64,000 bases of DNA from Bordetella hinzii LMG 13501 (GTDB lineage Bacteria; Pseudomonadota; Gammaproteobacteria; Burkholderiales; Burkholderiaceae_B). A program made the position numbers and the translations under genes. Every line of letters begins with the position of its first letter. Within the stretch, counting starts at the first letter, position 1. The stretch lies in assembly GCF_001548475.1 (NCBI RefSeq), contig NZ_LRUJ01000025.1, positions 1 to 64,000 of the forward strand, read 5' to 3'. Below are positions 1 through 10,473 of the stretch, piece by piece. The notes beneath the pieces are model-generated. The model was not told the DNA's origin. It did not search any database and was given only the letters and a program-made list of their open reading frames with translations.

Positions 1-2
1 GC

Positions 3-62
3 ATCCTGGCCAGGCGCTTGAACGGCGCGCGCGGCCTGGGCAAACCGGAGGCCCGTCCATGA
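3..62 (+). CDS. C-terminal end of an upstream gene, cut by the window edge
   Basis: The last 19 codons of a reading frame end in TGA and overlap the phnE start as ATGA. The visible tail (ILARRLNGARGLGKPEARP) is basic and not diagnostic. The four-base overlap suggests a co-transcribed partner, and in phosphonate transport operons this would usually be another phn transporter gene. That identity is inferred from position only. Confidence 0.45.
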   Translation: MLARRLNGARGLGKPEARP

Positions 63-880
63 CGACGACATTGGCTTCCCAGGTCCAGGCCGGCCACCGC
101 GGATGGCAGCGCTACAGCGCCGGCCAGCGCCTGCTGCGATTCATGCTCTACCTGCTGGTGGTGGCCGCCGTCGTGCAGGCGGTGCGCAGCGTCGAGGTGA
201 TTCCGGAGTTTCTCTACGATGCGCCGGAACAGATGGCCGACCTGCTCAGCCGCATGTGGCCCGTGGACTGGTCCTTCTATGCCGAAGGCGTGCACGGCCC
301 GCTGGTCGAGACCCTGCACATCGCCACGCTGGGCACCTTGCTGTCGGTGGTGCTGGCCGTGCCGGTGGGCCTGCTGGCGGCCAACAACCTGACGCCCAGC
401 CGCCTCCTGAACCAGCTGGCGCGCCTCATCCTCGTCTCCAGCCGCTCGGTCAACTCGCTGGTGTGGGCCCTGTTGTTCATCGCCATCTTCGGGCCGGGCG
501 CCCTGGCCGGCACGCTGGCCATCGCCTTTCGCTCGATAGGCTTTGTCGGCAAACTGGTGGGCGAGGCCATCGAACAGGCGCACCGCGGCCCCATCGAAGC
601 GCTGACGGCCACAGGCGCCAGCCGGGGCGCGGTGCTGTGGTATGGCTATTGGCCGCAGATCCGCCCGGCCTTCTGGTCCATCGTGCTCCTGCGCTGGGAC
701 ATCAATGTGCGCGAGTCGGCCGTGCTGGGCCTGGTGGGCGCCGGCGGCATAGGCATGGCCCTGGACACCGCGCTCAATCTCTTCCAGTGGGACCGCGTCT
801 CCCTGGTGCTGGCCTCGATCTTCGCCATCGTGGTCGTGGCCGAGGTCATCATCACCCAGGCGCGCAAGCGCATCCTCTGA
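59..880 (+). CDS. phnE: phosphonate ABC transporter permease PhnE
   Basis: 273-residue inner-membrane permease of the PhnE/binding-protein-dependent transport family, the usual length. Hydrophobic segments lie near residues 26-44, 84-108, 122-150, 205-230 and 245-265. The cytoplasmic EAA loop that contacts the ATPase is visible at about 180-201 (E-A-L-T-A-T-G-A-S-R-G, ending W-P-Q-I). It would move phosphonates or related oxyanions into the cytoplasm together with a PhnD binding protein and PhnC ATPase, which must lie left of the window. The start codon overlaps the stop of the preceding ORF (ATGA), and a strong terminator follows 18 bp after the stop, so this is the last gene of its operon. 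The ligand could also be phosphite or phosphate esters. Confidence 0.88.
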   Translation: MTTTLASQVQAGHRGWQRYSAGQRLLRFMLYLLVVAAVVQAVRSVEVIPEFLYDAPEQMADLLSRMWPVDWSFYAEGVHGPLVETLHIATLGTLLSVVLAVPVGLLAANNLTPSRLLNQLARLILVSSRSVNSLVWALLFIAIFGPGALAGTLAIAFRSIGFVGKLVGEAIEQAHRGPIEALTATGASRGAVLWYGYWPQIRPAFWSIVLLRWDINVRESAVLGLVGAGGIGMALDTALNLFQWDRVSLVLASIFAIVVVAEVIITQARKRIL

Positions 881-897
881 TCCCCGGAAACCCGTCG

Positions 898-922
898 GGC
901 CGCCCTCCGGGGCGGCCTTTTT
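898..922 (+). terminator. rho-independent terminator after phnE
   Basis: Perfect 8-bp GC stem (GGCCGCCC at 898-905 with GGGCGGCC at 910-917), a TCCG loop and a run of five T. It ends the phn operon. Confidence 0.9.
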
Positions 923-1067
923 CATGGCCGGGCGCTTTGATGGCCCGTTCGCCGGCGTTGGACGTATTTTCCTGAAGATTTCTTGATTTATTTCCGGATT
1001 ATGACCGGTCATCAAGAAACGGTTGTGCCATGATTACTATCCCGACTTTTGCGTGGGCAAGGCCGAC

Positions 1068-2651
1068 ATGTCAGAACAAGAGTTGAAACTGCACGTCCCC
1101 GCCGCCGCGGTCGGCGGCGTCAGGCAGGAAATCGCCGGGCGGCAGGCCACGCGCCTGCCTTTGCGCGCCATGTATTTCGATACCCCGGAGCGCGAACTGG
1201 TCAAGGCCCGTATTGCCTTGCGGCTGCGCCAGGAAGGCGATACCTGGGTGCAGACGGTCAAGATGCCGGGTGCCAATGCCATCAGCCGCATCGAGCTGAA
1301 TCACCTGCGGCCCGGTCCCGTGCTGGATCTCTCGGTCTACGCCGGCACCGAGGTGGGCGAGGCCCTGTCGCGCCTCCAGGGTCAGCTGGGCGTGCGCTAC
1401 GAAACCGATGTGCAGCGCCTGCTCTGCAAACTGCGCGCCCGCGAGGGCACGGTCGAGGCCGCCCTGGACCTGGGCGTGCTGCGGGCCGGCGGCCTGGAGC
1501 TGCCCATCTGCGAAATCGAGTTCGAGCTGCTCTCCGGCCGCCCGCAGGCCATCTTCAGCATCGCCCGGGGCTGGCAGAAGCGCCATGGCCTGGTGCTGGA
1601 CTCGCGCAGCAAATCCGAGCGCGGCGATGCGCTGGCGCAATTGGCCGCCGAACTGGGCCTGGCCGGCGATGAGGCCGCGGCCCGGCAGATCGTGGCGCGC
1701 TTCTGGGCGCCCCGCGGCTCGGTCGGCATCAGCCTGGACGCTGGGATGACGCCCGAACAGGCCATGAGCCGCGTGGCCGGGGAATGCCTGGAACAGATCA
1801 TCCGCAACGCGGCCATGCTGGCCGAGGTCGACACGGCCGGCGTCTATGCCGCCGGCGGCCCCGAGCATGTGCACCAGCTGCGCGTGGGCATGCGCCGGCT
1901 GCGCTCGGCCTGGCGGCTGTTCGAGGGCGCCATCGAAGCGCCGCCCGCCCCGCTGCAATCCGGCATCCGCGAATACTTCGGCGCCCTGGGCGCCAGCCGC
2001 GACCAGGACGTACTGGCCGACACCATCGTGCCCGCCCTCATCCAGGCCGGCATGCCCGACATCCCGGTCGAGCCGGTGGTGCGCGGCGCCGACGCGCATG
2101 CGCTGTGCAGCGGCGCGGCCTTCCAGGGCTGGCTGCTGGATCTGTACGAATGGAGCCTGAATGTGCGCCCGGCAAGCGCGGACCGGACCGCGCCCGCTTT
2201 GGCCGATGGCCAGCCCTTCGAGCCGGCCATCATCCCGCTGGACGCCGCGCCGCCCAAGCCCACCCTGCTGCCCTTTCTGACGCGGCGCCTGCGCAAATGG
2301 CATAAACAGGTGGTGTCGCAAGGCATGCACTTCGGCGACCTGGAGCTGGCCGCCCGCCACGAGTTGCGCAAGCGCGCCAAGCGGCTGCGCTACGGGCTGT
2401 CATTCGCCGAATCGCTCCTGCCCGGGGCCCGCCTGCGCGGCTACCGCAAGCAACTGGCGGAGGTGCAGGACCTGTTGGGCGAAATCAATGATCTCGCGGT
2501 GGCCGCCGACCACTATCGCGCCCAGACCCTGAACCATCCGCAGGCCTGGTTCGCGCTGGGCTGGATCGCCGCCCGCCTGCAGACGCTGGCCACCCAGGCC
2601 CAGCCCGCCTTCGCCAGGCTGGCCAAGGGCAAGGGCTTCTGGAAGGCGTAG
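1068..2651 (+). CDS. CYTH and CHAD domain protein (putative inorganic triphosphatase)
   Basis: 527-residue fusion of an N-terminal CYTH domain (about 1-205) and a C-terminal CHAD domain (about 225-520). The CYTH signature E-x-E-x-K is at residues 3-7 (EQELK) right after the chosen ATG; an in-frame TTG at 1023 would add 15 residues before the motif and is less likely. Basic and acidic residues typical of the tunnel fold follow (YFDTPERELVKARIALRLR). The CHAD part is His/Arg-rich helical sequence (HQLRVGMRRLRSAWRLFE; HELRKRAKRLRY), as in polyphosphate-binding CHAD proteins. E. coli YgiF has the same architecture and hydrolyses inorganic triphosphate, so this is the most likely activity. Transcribed alone; it converges on ftsY with only 10 bp between the stops. 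Confidence 0.85.
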   Translation: MSEQELKLHVPAAAVGGVRQEIAGRQATRLPLRAMYFDTPERELVKARIALRLRQEGDTWVQTVKMPGANAISRIELNHLRPGPVLDLSVYAGTEVGEALSRLQGQLGVRYETDVQRLLCKLRAREGTVEAALDLGVLRAGGLELPICEIEFELLSGRPQAIFSIARGWQKRHGLVLDSRSKSERGDALAQLAAELGLAGDEAAARQIVARFWAPRGSVGISLDAGMTPEQAMSRVAGECLEQIIRNAAMLAEVDTAGVYAAGGPEHVHQLRVGMRRLRSAWRLFEGAIEAPPAPLQSGIREYFGALGASRDQDVLADTIVPALIQAGMPDIPVEPVVRGADAHALCSGAAFQGWLLDLYEWSLNVRPASADRTAPALADGQPFEPAIIPLDAAPPKPTLLPFLTRRLRKWHKQVVSQGMHFGDLELAARHELRKRAKRLRYGLSFAESLLPGARLRGYRKQLAEVQDLLGEINDLAVAADHYRAQTLNHPQAWFALGWIAARLQTLATQAQPAFARLAKGKGFWKA

Positions 2652-2661
2652 CGGCCGGCCG

Positions 2662-3900
2662 TCAGTCGGCCAACAGCGCGGTGGCGAACTCCTCGGCCAC
2701 GAAGGGCTGCAGGTCTTCGAGCCCCTCGCCCACGCCGATCCAATAGACCGGCACGGGGCGCACGCCCTGGCTGCCGGCCGCGACCGCGGCCAGCGTGCCG
2801 CCCTTGGCGGTGCCGTCCAGCTTGGTCACCACCAGGCCGGTGAGCTGGATGGCGGCGTCAAAGGCGCGGATCTGGGCCAGCGCGTTCTGGCCCGTATTGC
2901 CGTCGACCACCAACAGCACTTCATGGGGCGCGGCCGCATCGGCCTTGCCGATGACGCGGCGGATTTTCTTGAGCTCTTCCATCAGGTGCAGCTGTGTCGG
3001 CAGGCGCCCCGCGGTGTCGATCATGACCACGCCGGCGCCGCGCGCGCGGCCCGCGTTGACGGCGTCAAACGCCACCGCCGCCGGGTCGCCGCCCTCCTGG
3101 GCGATGACGGTGACGTTGTTGCGGCTGCCCCATTCGATCAGTTGCTCGCGCGCCGCGGCGCGGAAGGTGTCGCCCGCGGCCAGCAGCACGCTGGCGCCCT
3201 GGCGCTGGAAGGTGTGGGCCAGTTTGCCGATGGAGGTGGTCTTGCCCGCGCCGTTGACGCCGGCAATCATCACCACCAGGGGCTGGCTGCGCCGCAGGTC
3301 GAAGCCGCGCTCCAGCGGCTTGAGGTGCTCGGCCAGCAATTGGCGCAGCGCCGCCTTGACCTGGGCGGGATCCTCGATGCGTTCTTTCTTGACGCGGGCG
3401 CGCAGGGCCGTGAGCAGTTTTTCGGTGGCCTCCATGCCCGCATCGGCCATGATGAGGGCCGACTCCAGCTCCTCGAACAGGTTTTCGTCGACTTTGACGC
3501 CGACGAAAATGCCGCCGAGGCTCTGGCCGGTGCGCGCCAGCCCCTGCTTGAGCCGGCTGAGCCAGGACGCCTTCTTGGGCGCGGCGGCGGCCGGCTCGGA
3601 TACCGGCTCGGATACCGGCTCGGATACCGGCTCGGATACCGGCTCGGATACCGGCTCGGATACCGGCTCGGGCGCGGCCTGCGGGGGCACGGGCGGCGGG
3701 GCGACAGGCGCCGGTTCGACGGCCGCCGGTTCAAGGGGAGCCGCTTGAGCCGGAATCGGCTCAACGGGGGCCGTATCAACGGGGGACGGGTCAGCGGGCG
3801 GCGGGACGGGCTCGGCCGGCTGGACGACGGGCTCCGGCGGCGGCGCGGGCGTGGCCGGCGCGGCGGGCGGAGGGGTCTTTTTCTTGAAGAAGCTGAACAT
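2662..3900 (-). CDS. ftsY: signal recognition particle receptor FtsY
   Basis: 412-residue SRP receptor GTPase that docks ribosome-SRP complexes at the inner membrane. The start is the ATG giving MFSFFKKK, the usual FtsY N-terminus; the open frame extends further upstream but would run through the rsmD 5' end. Residues about 9-110 form a Pro/Glu/Ala-rich acidic A-domain containing six PVSE tetrapeptides in tandem. The NG domain follows: G1 loop GVNGAGKTT near 215, DTAGR near 293, TKLDG near 357. Divergent from rsmD with about 70 bp between starts, a common arrangement. The length of the A-domain may vary through the 12-bp repeat. Confidence 0.96.
   Translation of the reverse strand: MFSFFKKKTPPPAAPATPAPPPEPVVQPAEPVPPPADPSPVDTAPVEPIPAQAAPLEPAAVEPAPVAPPPVPPQAAPEPVSEPVSEPVSEPVSEPVSEPVSEPAAAAPKKASWLSRLKQGLARTGQSLGGIFVGVKVDENLFEELESALIMADAGMEATEKLLTALRARVKKERIEDPAQVKAALRQLLAEHLKPLERGFDLRRSQPLVVMIAGVNGAGKTTSIGKLAHTFQRQGASVLLAAGDTFRAAAREQLIEWGSRNNVTVIAQEGGDPAAVAFDAVNAGRARGAGVVMIDTAGRLPTQLHLMEELKKIRRVIGKADAAAPHEVLLVVDGNTGQNALAQIRAFDAAIQLTGLVVTKLDGTAKGGTLAAVAAGSQGVRPVPVYWIGVGEGLEDLQPFVAEEFATALLAD
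3593..3664 (-). repeat. 12-bp tandem repeat inside ftsY, six copies
   Basis: Six identical units of GGCTCGGATACC (plus-strand reading), then a partial seventh. Each unit encodes Pro-Val-Ser-Glu on the minus strand, giving (PVSE)6 in the FtsY A-domain. The unit is a multiple of three, so changes in copy number keep the frame. Confidence 0.95.
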
Positions 3901-3972
3901 ATTCAAAAGTATATTCGGGATCGCCCTTGCCACGCCGCGAACGGCTACTATTCGCGCCAGGAGGTTCCGTTC

Positions 3973-4593
3973 TTGAAGCAATCCGCAAGCGGCGCGCGCG
4001 CCATCCGCATCGTCGGCGGCCAATTCCGCCGCACCCCGATCACCGTGCCGGACGTCCCCGGCCTGCGCCCCACCCCCGACCGGGTGCGTGAAACCCTGTT
4101 CAACTGGCTGGCCCATCTCTGGCATGGCGATTTCCATGACAAGCGCGTGCTGGACCTGTTCGCCGGCAGCGGCGCGCTCGGGCTGGAAGCGGCCTCCCGC
4201 GGCGTGGCGCAGGTCCAGATGGTCGAGCGCGACCGGGCCGCGGTGTCCGCGCTACGGACACTGCGCGATAAATTAAAGGCCGATCAGATCCGCATCCACG
4301 CCGGCGACGCCCTGCAGGCCCTGTCGCGCATGGACGCTTCGCGCTTTGACCTCGTTTTGCTGGACCCGCCCTTCGGACAGGGTTGGCTGGAGCGGATCTG
4401 GCCGCTTCTGCCCCCCGTGCTGGAAGACGGCGCCCTGGTCTATGTGGAAGCGGAATCTCCCGTCCAGGCTCCGCCGGAATTCACACTTTTGCGCGATGGC
4501 AAGGCCGGCGCCGTCCATTACCGCCTGCTCCAATTTGCTGCATTGCGGAAAACGGACAATAATCCGGATTCGGAGGATGGTGTAACGCCATAA
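3973..4593 (+). CDS. rsmD: 16S rRNA (guanine966-N2)-methyltransferase RsmD
   Basis: 206-residue SAM-dependent methyltransferase acting on G966 of 16S rRNA. A TTG start is chosen: AGGAGG lies at 3959-3964, 8 bp upstream, and the N-terminus then reads LKQSASGARAIRIVGGQFRRT, matching the family RIVGG-(Q/E)-xR(R/G) opening. The SAM motif DLFAGSGALGLEAASRG is near residues 56-72, and the catalytic DPPF (N/D-P-P-F/Y) near 130. It heads a rightward group with coaD and yfhL and is divergent from ftsY. The open frame continues far upstream through ftsY, but that part is shadow sequence. Confidence 0.93.
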   Translation: MKQSASGARAIRIVGGQFRRTPITVPDVPGLRPTPDRVRETLFNWLAHLWHGDFHDKRVLDLFAGSGALGLEAASRGVAQVQMVERDRAAVSALRTLRDKLKADQIRIHAGDALQALSRMDASRFDLVLLDPPFGQGWLERIWPLLPPVLEDGALVYVEAESPVQAPPEFTLLRDGKAGAVHYRLLQFAALRKTDNNPDSEDGVTP

Positions 4594-4616
4594 ACATATA
4601 AGGTTTGGGAGCCCGC

Positions 4617-6658
<2,042 letters not shown>

Positions 6659-6662
<4 letters not shown>

Positions 6663-7042
6663 AGCGGCCAGCGCACGGCGTCCATGTCGGGATGCACCTT
6701 GAGCAAGCGCGCCGGGATGCCCAGGTGGTTGGACATCCAGGCCGCGGCCAGCTCGCCTTCGTCGACGACGTCCACCGCCTGCCCGCCGATGAGGATCTGA
6801 TAGCGCACGCTGTCATCGTCCTCGATGACATCCAGCGGGATATCCAGGCGCAGCATGCCCGGCGCGCGCAGCACCAGATAGCCCAGGCGCAGCTCCACGC
6901 TCACCTGCGCCAGTCCGGGGCAGAGCTCGGGCGTCAGCCATTGGCCGGCGTCATTGCTGACCAGCCAGCGGCGCTGGTAATCGGCCGCCTGGGCCTGCCC
7001 GGTGTGGCCGCAGCCGGCCACTGGCTGATAGGTCGTGCTCAT
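6659..7042 (-). CDS. stand-alone MOSC N-terminal beta-barrel domain protein
   Basis: 127 residues resembling only the N-terminal beta-barrel domain (MOSC_N) that normally precedes the molybdenum-cofactor-sulfurase C-terminal (MOSC) domain. Seen: the WLV(S/D) strand near residue 26 (RRWLVSNDAGQWLT), a VDEGELAAAWMSNHLG segment near 92-107 and LLKVHPD near 115. The catalytic MOSC domain is absent, and the frame ends at a stop shared with the convergent benE. The start overlaps the asmA stop (ATGA), so translation is coupled to asmA. It could be a genuine small protein or a truncated gene; function not assignable. Confidence 0.6.
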
Positions 7043-9528
7043 TTGCCCAGGACGCCCTTGAGTGCCTTGCCCACATCGCCCTTGCCGGCCTTGCCGCCCA
7101 GGGCTTCCTTGATCTTGCTCTCCACGCCGCGCTTGAGCAGCGTGCCGGCGATCTCGCGCCATTGCACGGTGTAGACCGGCTTGTCGAACGTGCCGCTGAT
7201 AAGGACCGGCACCGGCAGGTTGCGCAGCTCGGCGAGGTCCTTGCCTTCGTTGCTGGCATTGACCACGCGCGCGATCGCCACGAAGTTGATCGTGCTGTTG
7301 ACGAAATCGATGGCCGCCGGCTGGCCCTGGGACACGCGCAGGTAGTCCGTGGCGATGTCCAGGCGCTTGACCGTGCCCACGCCCTTGGCCAGCGTCATGT
7401 CGCCTTCCATGGCGGTGAAGGCGGTCTGGCGCGCGTTGTCGGCCCCGAACGTCATGTCTTCCGGCTGGCCGCTGACCACGGCCTTGAGGTCGCGCAGGGT
7501 CTGCGACAGGTTGATGCCCTTGACCGCGCCGTCGCGCAGGCGCAGCTGCACCGAGCCGCCCAGATTGGTGGTCAGCGCATAGCTGTTGGCGCCCGCCGTG
7601 CTCAGATCCAGCGCCAGGCTGCCATTGCCGGACAGCGTGTCGCGCTTGGCGACGTCGACCAGCAAGGGCTCGATGGCGATCCCCGTGAGATTGAGCTTGG
7701 CGGCCATCTGGTTGCCGTCGGCCGCGTTGACCGAGAACGCGCCGGCCAGCTTGCCGTTGTAGAGATCGGCGGCCAGGCCGGTGATGTCCAGCTTGCCTTT
7801 CTCCAGCTTGATGTTGGCGCCCACCTGCGACGCCTTCAGGCCGCGCACGACCAGCTGGCCGACCTTGATCGTGCCATTGGCGCTGGGGCCCACCAGCCCG
7901 GAAAGATTGATGCTGTCGTCAGCGGGCTTGGCGGGCGCGGCAGGCTTGGCCGGCGGCTTGGATTCATCCTGCTTGCCGTCGCCGGCCGGCTTGGCCGGCG
8001 CGGCCGCCACGGGCGGCGCCAGCTTGTCGAGGTCCAGCGTGTCCACGGCCAGCGCGAACTTCAGCTGGGGCTGGGCCGAGAGCTGGGCCAGGTCCGCGGT
8101 GAGGTCGAACTTGCCGCCCTCGAGCACGGCGTTGATCTTGGCGCTGGCCTGGTCCTTGAGCAGGTCGGCCGACACGCTGCCGATCACCGGGATCTGCAGG
8201 CTGCCCTTGGGCAGGGCCGGGTCGGTGATGTTGACATCGCCCTTGAGCGCGGCCAGGCCGACCACGCGCTGCGCGAGGTTCAGCGACACCGGCGAGGCGA
8301 ACACGGTCTTGACCAGGCGCTCGCCCTGCTTGAAGCTGCCGTCGACCTTGGCTTCCTTGATGTCCAGTTCGGAAGCATTGCCGCTGATGCCGGTCAGGCC
8401 GAAGCTGGCGTCCAGCGATTGATTGCGGATGCGCCCGGTGAGCGCATCGCCGCCGGCGGAGGCGGGCGAGACATGGAGGCTCGGCGTATCGAGCGCGAAT
8501 TCGAAAGGCCCCTCGGCGGCCGTGCCCTTGGCGCGCACGGCGAGTTTCTCGACCTGCAGCTGGGTCTTGTGCGGGTCCAGGGAGAGCTTGGGCACCGCCA
8601 CGCTGGCGTCCACGCCCGTCAGCTTGGCCGAGGGGTGGGCGATATCGCCCTGGAAGAGCATCTCCAGCCCGGCCACGTCCAGCGAGGACGTCGCGCCATT
8701 GAAGGCCAGGTTGCCGCGCACCACCAGGCTCTTGGCCTGGGCGCTGGGAATCTTGCCCTCCATGCGCAGATCCAGGCGCTGGGCGGCATAGCGCTTGGCC
8801 GCCGGATCCAGCCGCAGCAGCGCCTGGCCGGTCAGGCCGGCGTCAAAGCGCGGATCCCCGCCCTCGACGCGCGCGGTCAGGCTCACGTCGAAAGGCTGGT
8901 TGAAGGTCACCCGCCCGGTATTGGCATTGAGCTGCGTGACCGAGACCGCCATGCCGGTCATGGCATCCTGCATCTGCAGCTCGCCGTCCTTGAGGTCCAG
9001 GCCGGCGATGTCGATCTGCATGCTGCGCGGCGCGCTGACCGTGCCGCTGGCCAGGGCCTGCGCGGCGCCCGAGATGGCGCCCACCGTGGCCTCGGCCGCA
9101 TTGGCCGGCACGCCGGTGTTCTGCACCGATCCGCCGACCAGATTCTCGAAATTGAAATGGCCGTTCTTGTCGCGCATGATGCGCGCCTTGAAGCCATTGA
9201 TGGTGACGTGGTCGACGACCAGGTTGTTGGACAGCAGGGGCCAGACGGCCACGGCCAGGCGCATGCTGTCGATCGACGCGAAGGTCTCGGGGCTCTTGGG
9301 CTCGGACAGGGACACACCCTGCACCGACAGGCCGATGCGCGGGAACAGCGAAAGCTCGATCTCGCCTTCGATCGTCAGCGTGCGCTGATAGCGCTCCTGG
9401 ACCAGTTCCTCAAGCTTGTACTTGTAGGCATTGGGATCGAAGGTCAGCAGGAAGATGGCCAATCCCACGACCGCCACCAGCACCAACACCACCAAGCCTA
9501 TCAAAATGCGCTTGAACCACGTCTTCAT
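7039..9528 (-). CDS. asmA: AsmA family envelope protein
   Basis: 829-residue protein with one N-terminal transmembrane anchor (residues about 7-29, MKTWFKRILIGLVVLVLVAVVG) and a long periplasmic beta-rich body. AsmA_N features are visible (KLSLFPRIGLSV-type segment near 57-68, LPLLS-x-N-LVVDHVTINGF near 85-105) and the AsmA C-terminal domain near 600-780 (NLGGSVQLRLRDGAVKGINL). A Lys/Pro/Ala linker lies near 515-545. AsmA-like proteins belong to the bridge-like lipid transfer group and are linked to outer-membrane phospholipid homeostasis. ATG chosen because the hydrophobic anchor begins immediately after it. Downstream overlap with the MOSC-N gene. Confidence 0.88.
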   Translation of the reverse strand: MKTWFKRILIGLVVLVLVAVVGLAIFLLTFDPNAYKYKLEELVQERYQRTLTIEGEIELSLFPRIGLSVQGVSLSEPKSPETFASIDSMRLAVAVWPLLSNNLVVDHVTINGFKARIMRDKNGHFNFENLVGGSVQNTGVPANAAEATVGAISGAAQALASGTVSAPRSMQIDIAGLDLKDGELQMQDAMTGMAVSVTQLNANTGRVTFNQPFDVSLTARVEGGDPRFDAGLTGQALLRLDPAAKRYAAQRLDLRMEGKIPSAQAKSLVVRGNLAFNGATSSLDVAGLEMLFQGDIAHPSAKLTGVDASVAVPKLSLDPHKTQLQVEKLAVRAKGTAAEGPFEFALDTPSLHVSPASAGGDALTGRIRNQSLDASFGLTGISGNASELDIKEAKVDGSFKQGERLVKTVFASPVSLNLAQRVVGLAALKGDVNITDPALPKGSLQIPVIGSVSADLLKDQASAKINAVLEGGKFDLTADLAQLSAQPQLKFALAVDTLDLDKLAPPVAAAPAKPAGDGKQDESKPPAKPAAPAKPADDSINLSGLVGPSANGTIKVGQLVVRGLKASQVGANIKLEKGKLDITGLAADLYNGKLAGAFSVNAADGNQMAAKLNLTGIAIEPLLVDVAKRDTLSGNGSLALDLSTAGANSYALTTNLGGSVQLRLRDGAVKGINLSQTLRDLKAVVSGQPEDMTFGADNARQTAFTAMEGDMTLAKGVGTVKRLDIATDYLRVSQGQPAAIDFVNSTINFVAIARVVNASNEGKDLAELRNLPVPVLISGTFDKPVYTVQWREIAGTLLKRGVESKIKEALGGKAGKGDVGKALKGVLGK

Positions 9529-9995
9529 TGCCGCCCCGTCGATAACTCGACTTGGAATAATCCCAAAAGGGCCGGCCCCGTCGGGACCGGCGCGTTCACC
9601 GTGGCTACCCTCCGCCAACCAGGACCGCCAGCATTCGAGGCAAGCCACATCGGCCTGGCCGAGGGGACAAGGCAGAGGTTTCAGGGAAAAGGGAGCGTCA
9701 ACGGCTTGATCCGCGCGCAGCCGCGCCGGATAACGCTATCGTAACAAATCAGGGGCGCCTCAATGGAAATGCCACGCATCCTGGAAGACAAAACCCCTGG
9801 GTTTGCGCAAGCATAAGGGAAAATCCCAGGCCTGGCAGGCGCCACAAGCCGGAAAACCCGCCCCAGATCCGCGCTTTCCCAGCGGAGCGCGGCAGGTTTT
9901 GTTGCGCAATGGCGAGTTTTGCAACCTGCCGCGGCCCCTGTGCGCGGCCCGCCGCCGGCCCCAAGTGGCCAAGTGGTCTAGAATCCTTAGCCATC
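9529..9995. other. intergenic region between asmA and the metal-uptake operon
   Basis: About 470 bp separating the divergent asmA and DUF2946 genes. It must hold both promoters. I looked for a Fur-like box (GATAAT repeats) and found only weak matches near 9730-9748 (GGATAACGCTATCG). No convincing ORF, tRNA or hairpin was seen. Confidence 0.5.
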
Positions 9996-10394
9996 ATGCA
10001 GATCCGGGCCACCCCCTTGCCGCGATGCCGCGCCGCCGTTTTCTGGCTGGCGCTGCTGCTGTTCGCGCTCAAGGCCCTGGTGCCCCAGGGTTTCATGCCC
10101 GGTTCGCCGCATGGCGGCACGCTGATCCAGCTCTGCTCGGCCTCCGGCCCCATCTGGGTGCAGGGCCCGTCCAAGGCCGACCACGCGCCCGACGAGCGCC
10201 ATGCCGCGCAGGCCGCCGCCTGTTCGGTGGGCGCGGCCGTGGCCGCCGCGGCCCTGCTGGGCGCGCCGCCCGCGCCGGTGCCGGTCGCCGAACAAGTTTT
10301 CCCCATCGCCGCGCGCGCCCCGCCCACGCCGCGCGTCCATCCCGTCCTCAGCGCGCCGCTCGGCGCGCGCGCCCCTCCCCTGTCTCTCGCCTGA
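9996..10394 (+). CDS. DUF2946-like small exported or membrane protein
   Basis: 132-residue protein: one N-terminal hydrophobic segment (residues about 12-32, AVFWLALLLFALKALVPQGFMPG), then LIQLCSASGPIW, a short His/Asp-containing stretch (KADHAPDERH), a second hydrophobic Ala-rich stretch and a Pro-rich tail. This pattern (LLxFALLxRALVPxGFMP followed by a Cys) is the DUF2946 pattern, often encoded just upstream of TonB-dependent receptors. The 80-bp gap to the receptor gene suggests one operon. The molecular role is unknown. Confidence 0.65.
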   Translation: MQIRATPLPRCRAAVFWLALLLFALKALVPQGFMPGSPHGGTLIQLCSASGPIWVQGPSKADHAPDERHAAQAAACSVGAAVAAAALLGAPPAPVPVAEQVFPIAARAPPTPRVHPVLSAPLGARAPPLSLA

Positions 10395-10473
10395 TCGCCG
10401 CCGGCAGCGTGCTGCCGGCCTGATTCTTGCCGTCCATCGCGGACGGTCCTCAACGATTTGAACGAGAGATTCC

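Noticed and set aside
3593-3664. Possible CRISPR array
   Set aside because: Units are directly adjacent 12-mers without spacers and encode a peptide repeat in ftsY.
2923-3972. Upstream extension of the rsmD frame through ftsY
   Set aside because: Includes the antisense of the ftsY repeat (GYRL repeats); the AGGAGG-TTG start at 3973 gives the family N-terminus.
7162-9744. 860-residue plus-strand open frame
   Set aside because: Antisense shadow of asmA: His/Gly/Arg/Gln-rich composition typical of frames opposite GC-rich genes, no domain, no ribosome-binding site.
9720-9760. Fur box upstream of the metal-uptake operon
   Set aside because: Only GGATAACGCTATCG-like sequence, too far from the GATAAT consensus to annotate.
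9803-10453. Overlapping ORFs on both strands in the asmA-DUF2946 gap
   Set aside because: Arg/Pro/Ala-rich shadow frames; only the DUF2946-like frame from 9996 has a family pattern and membrane segment.
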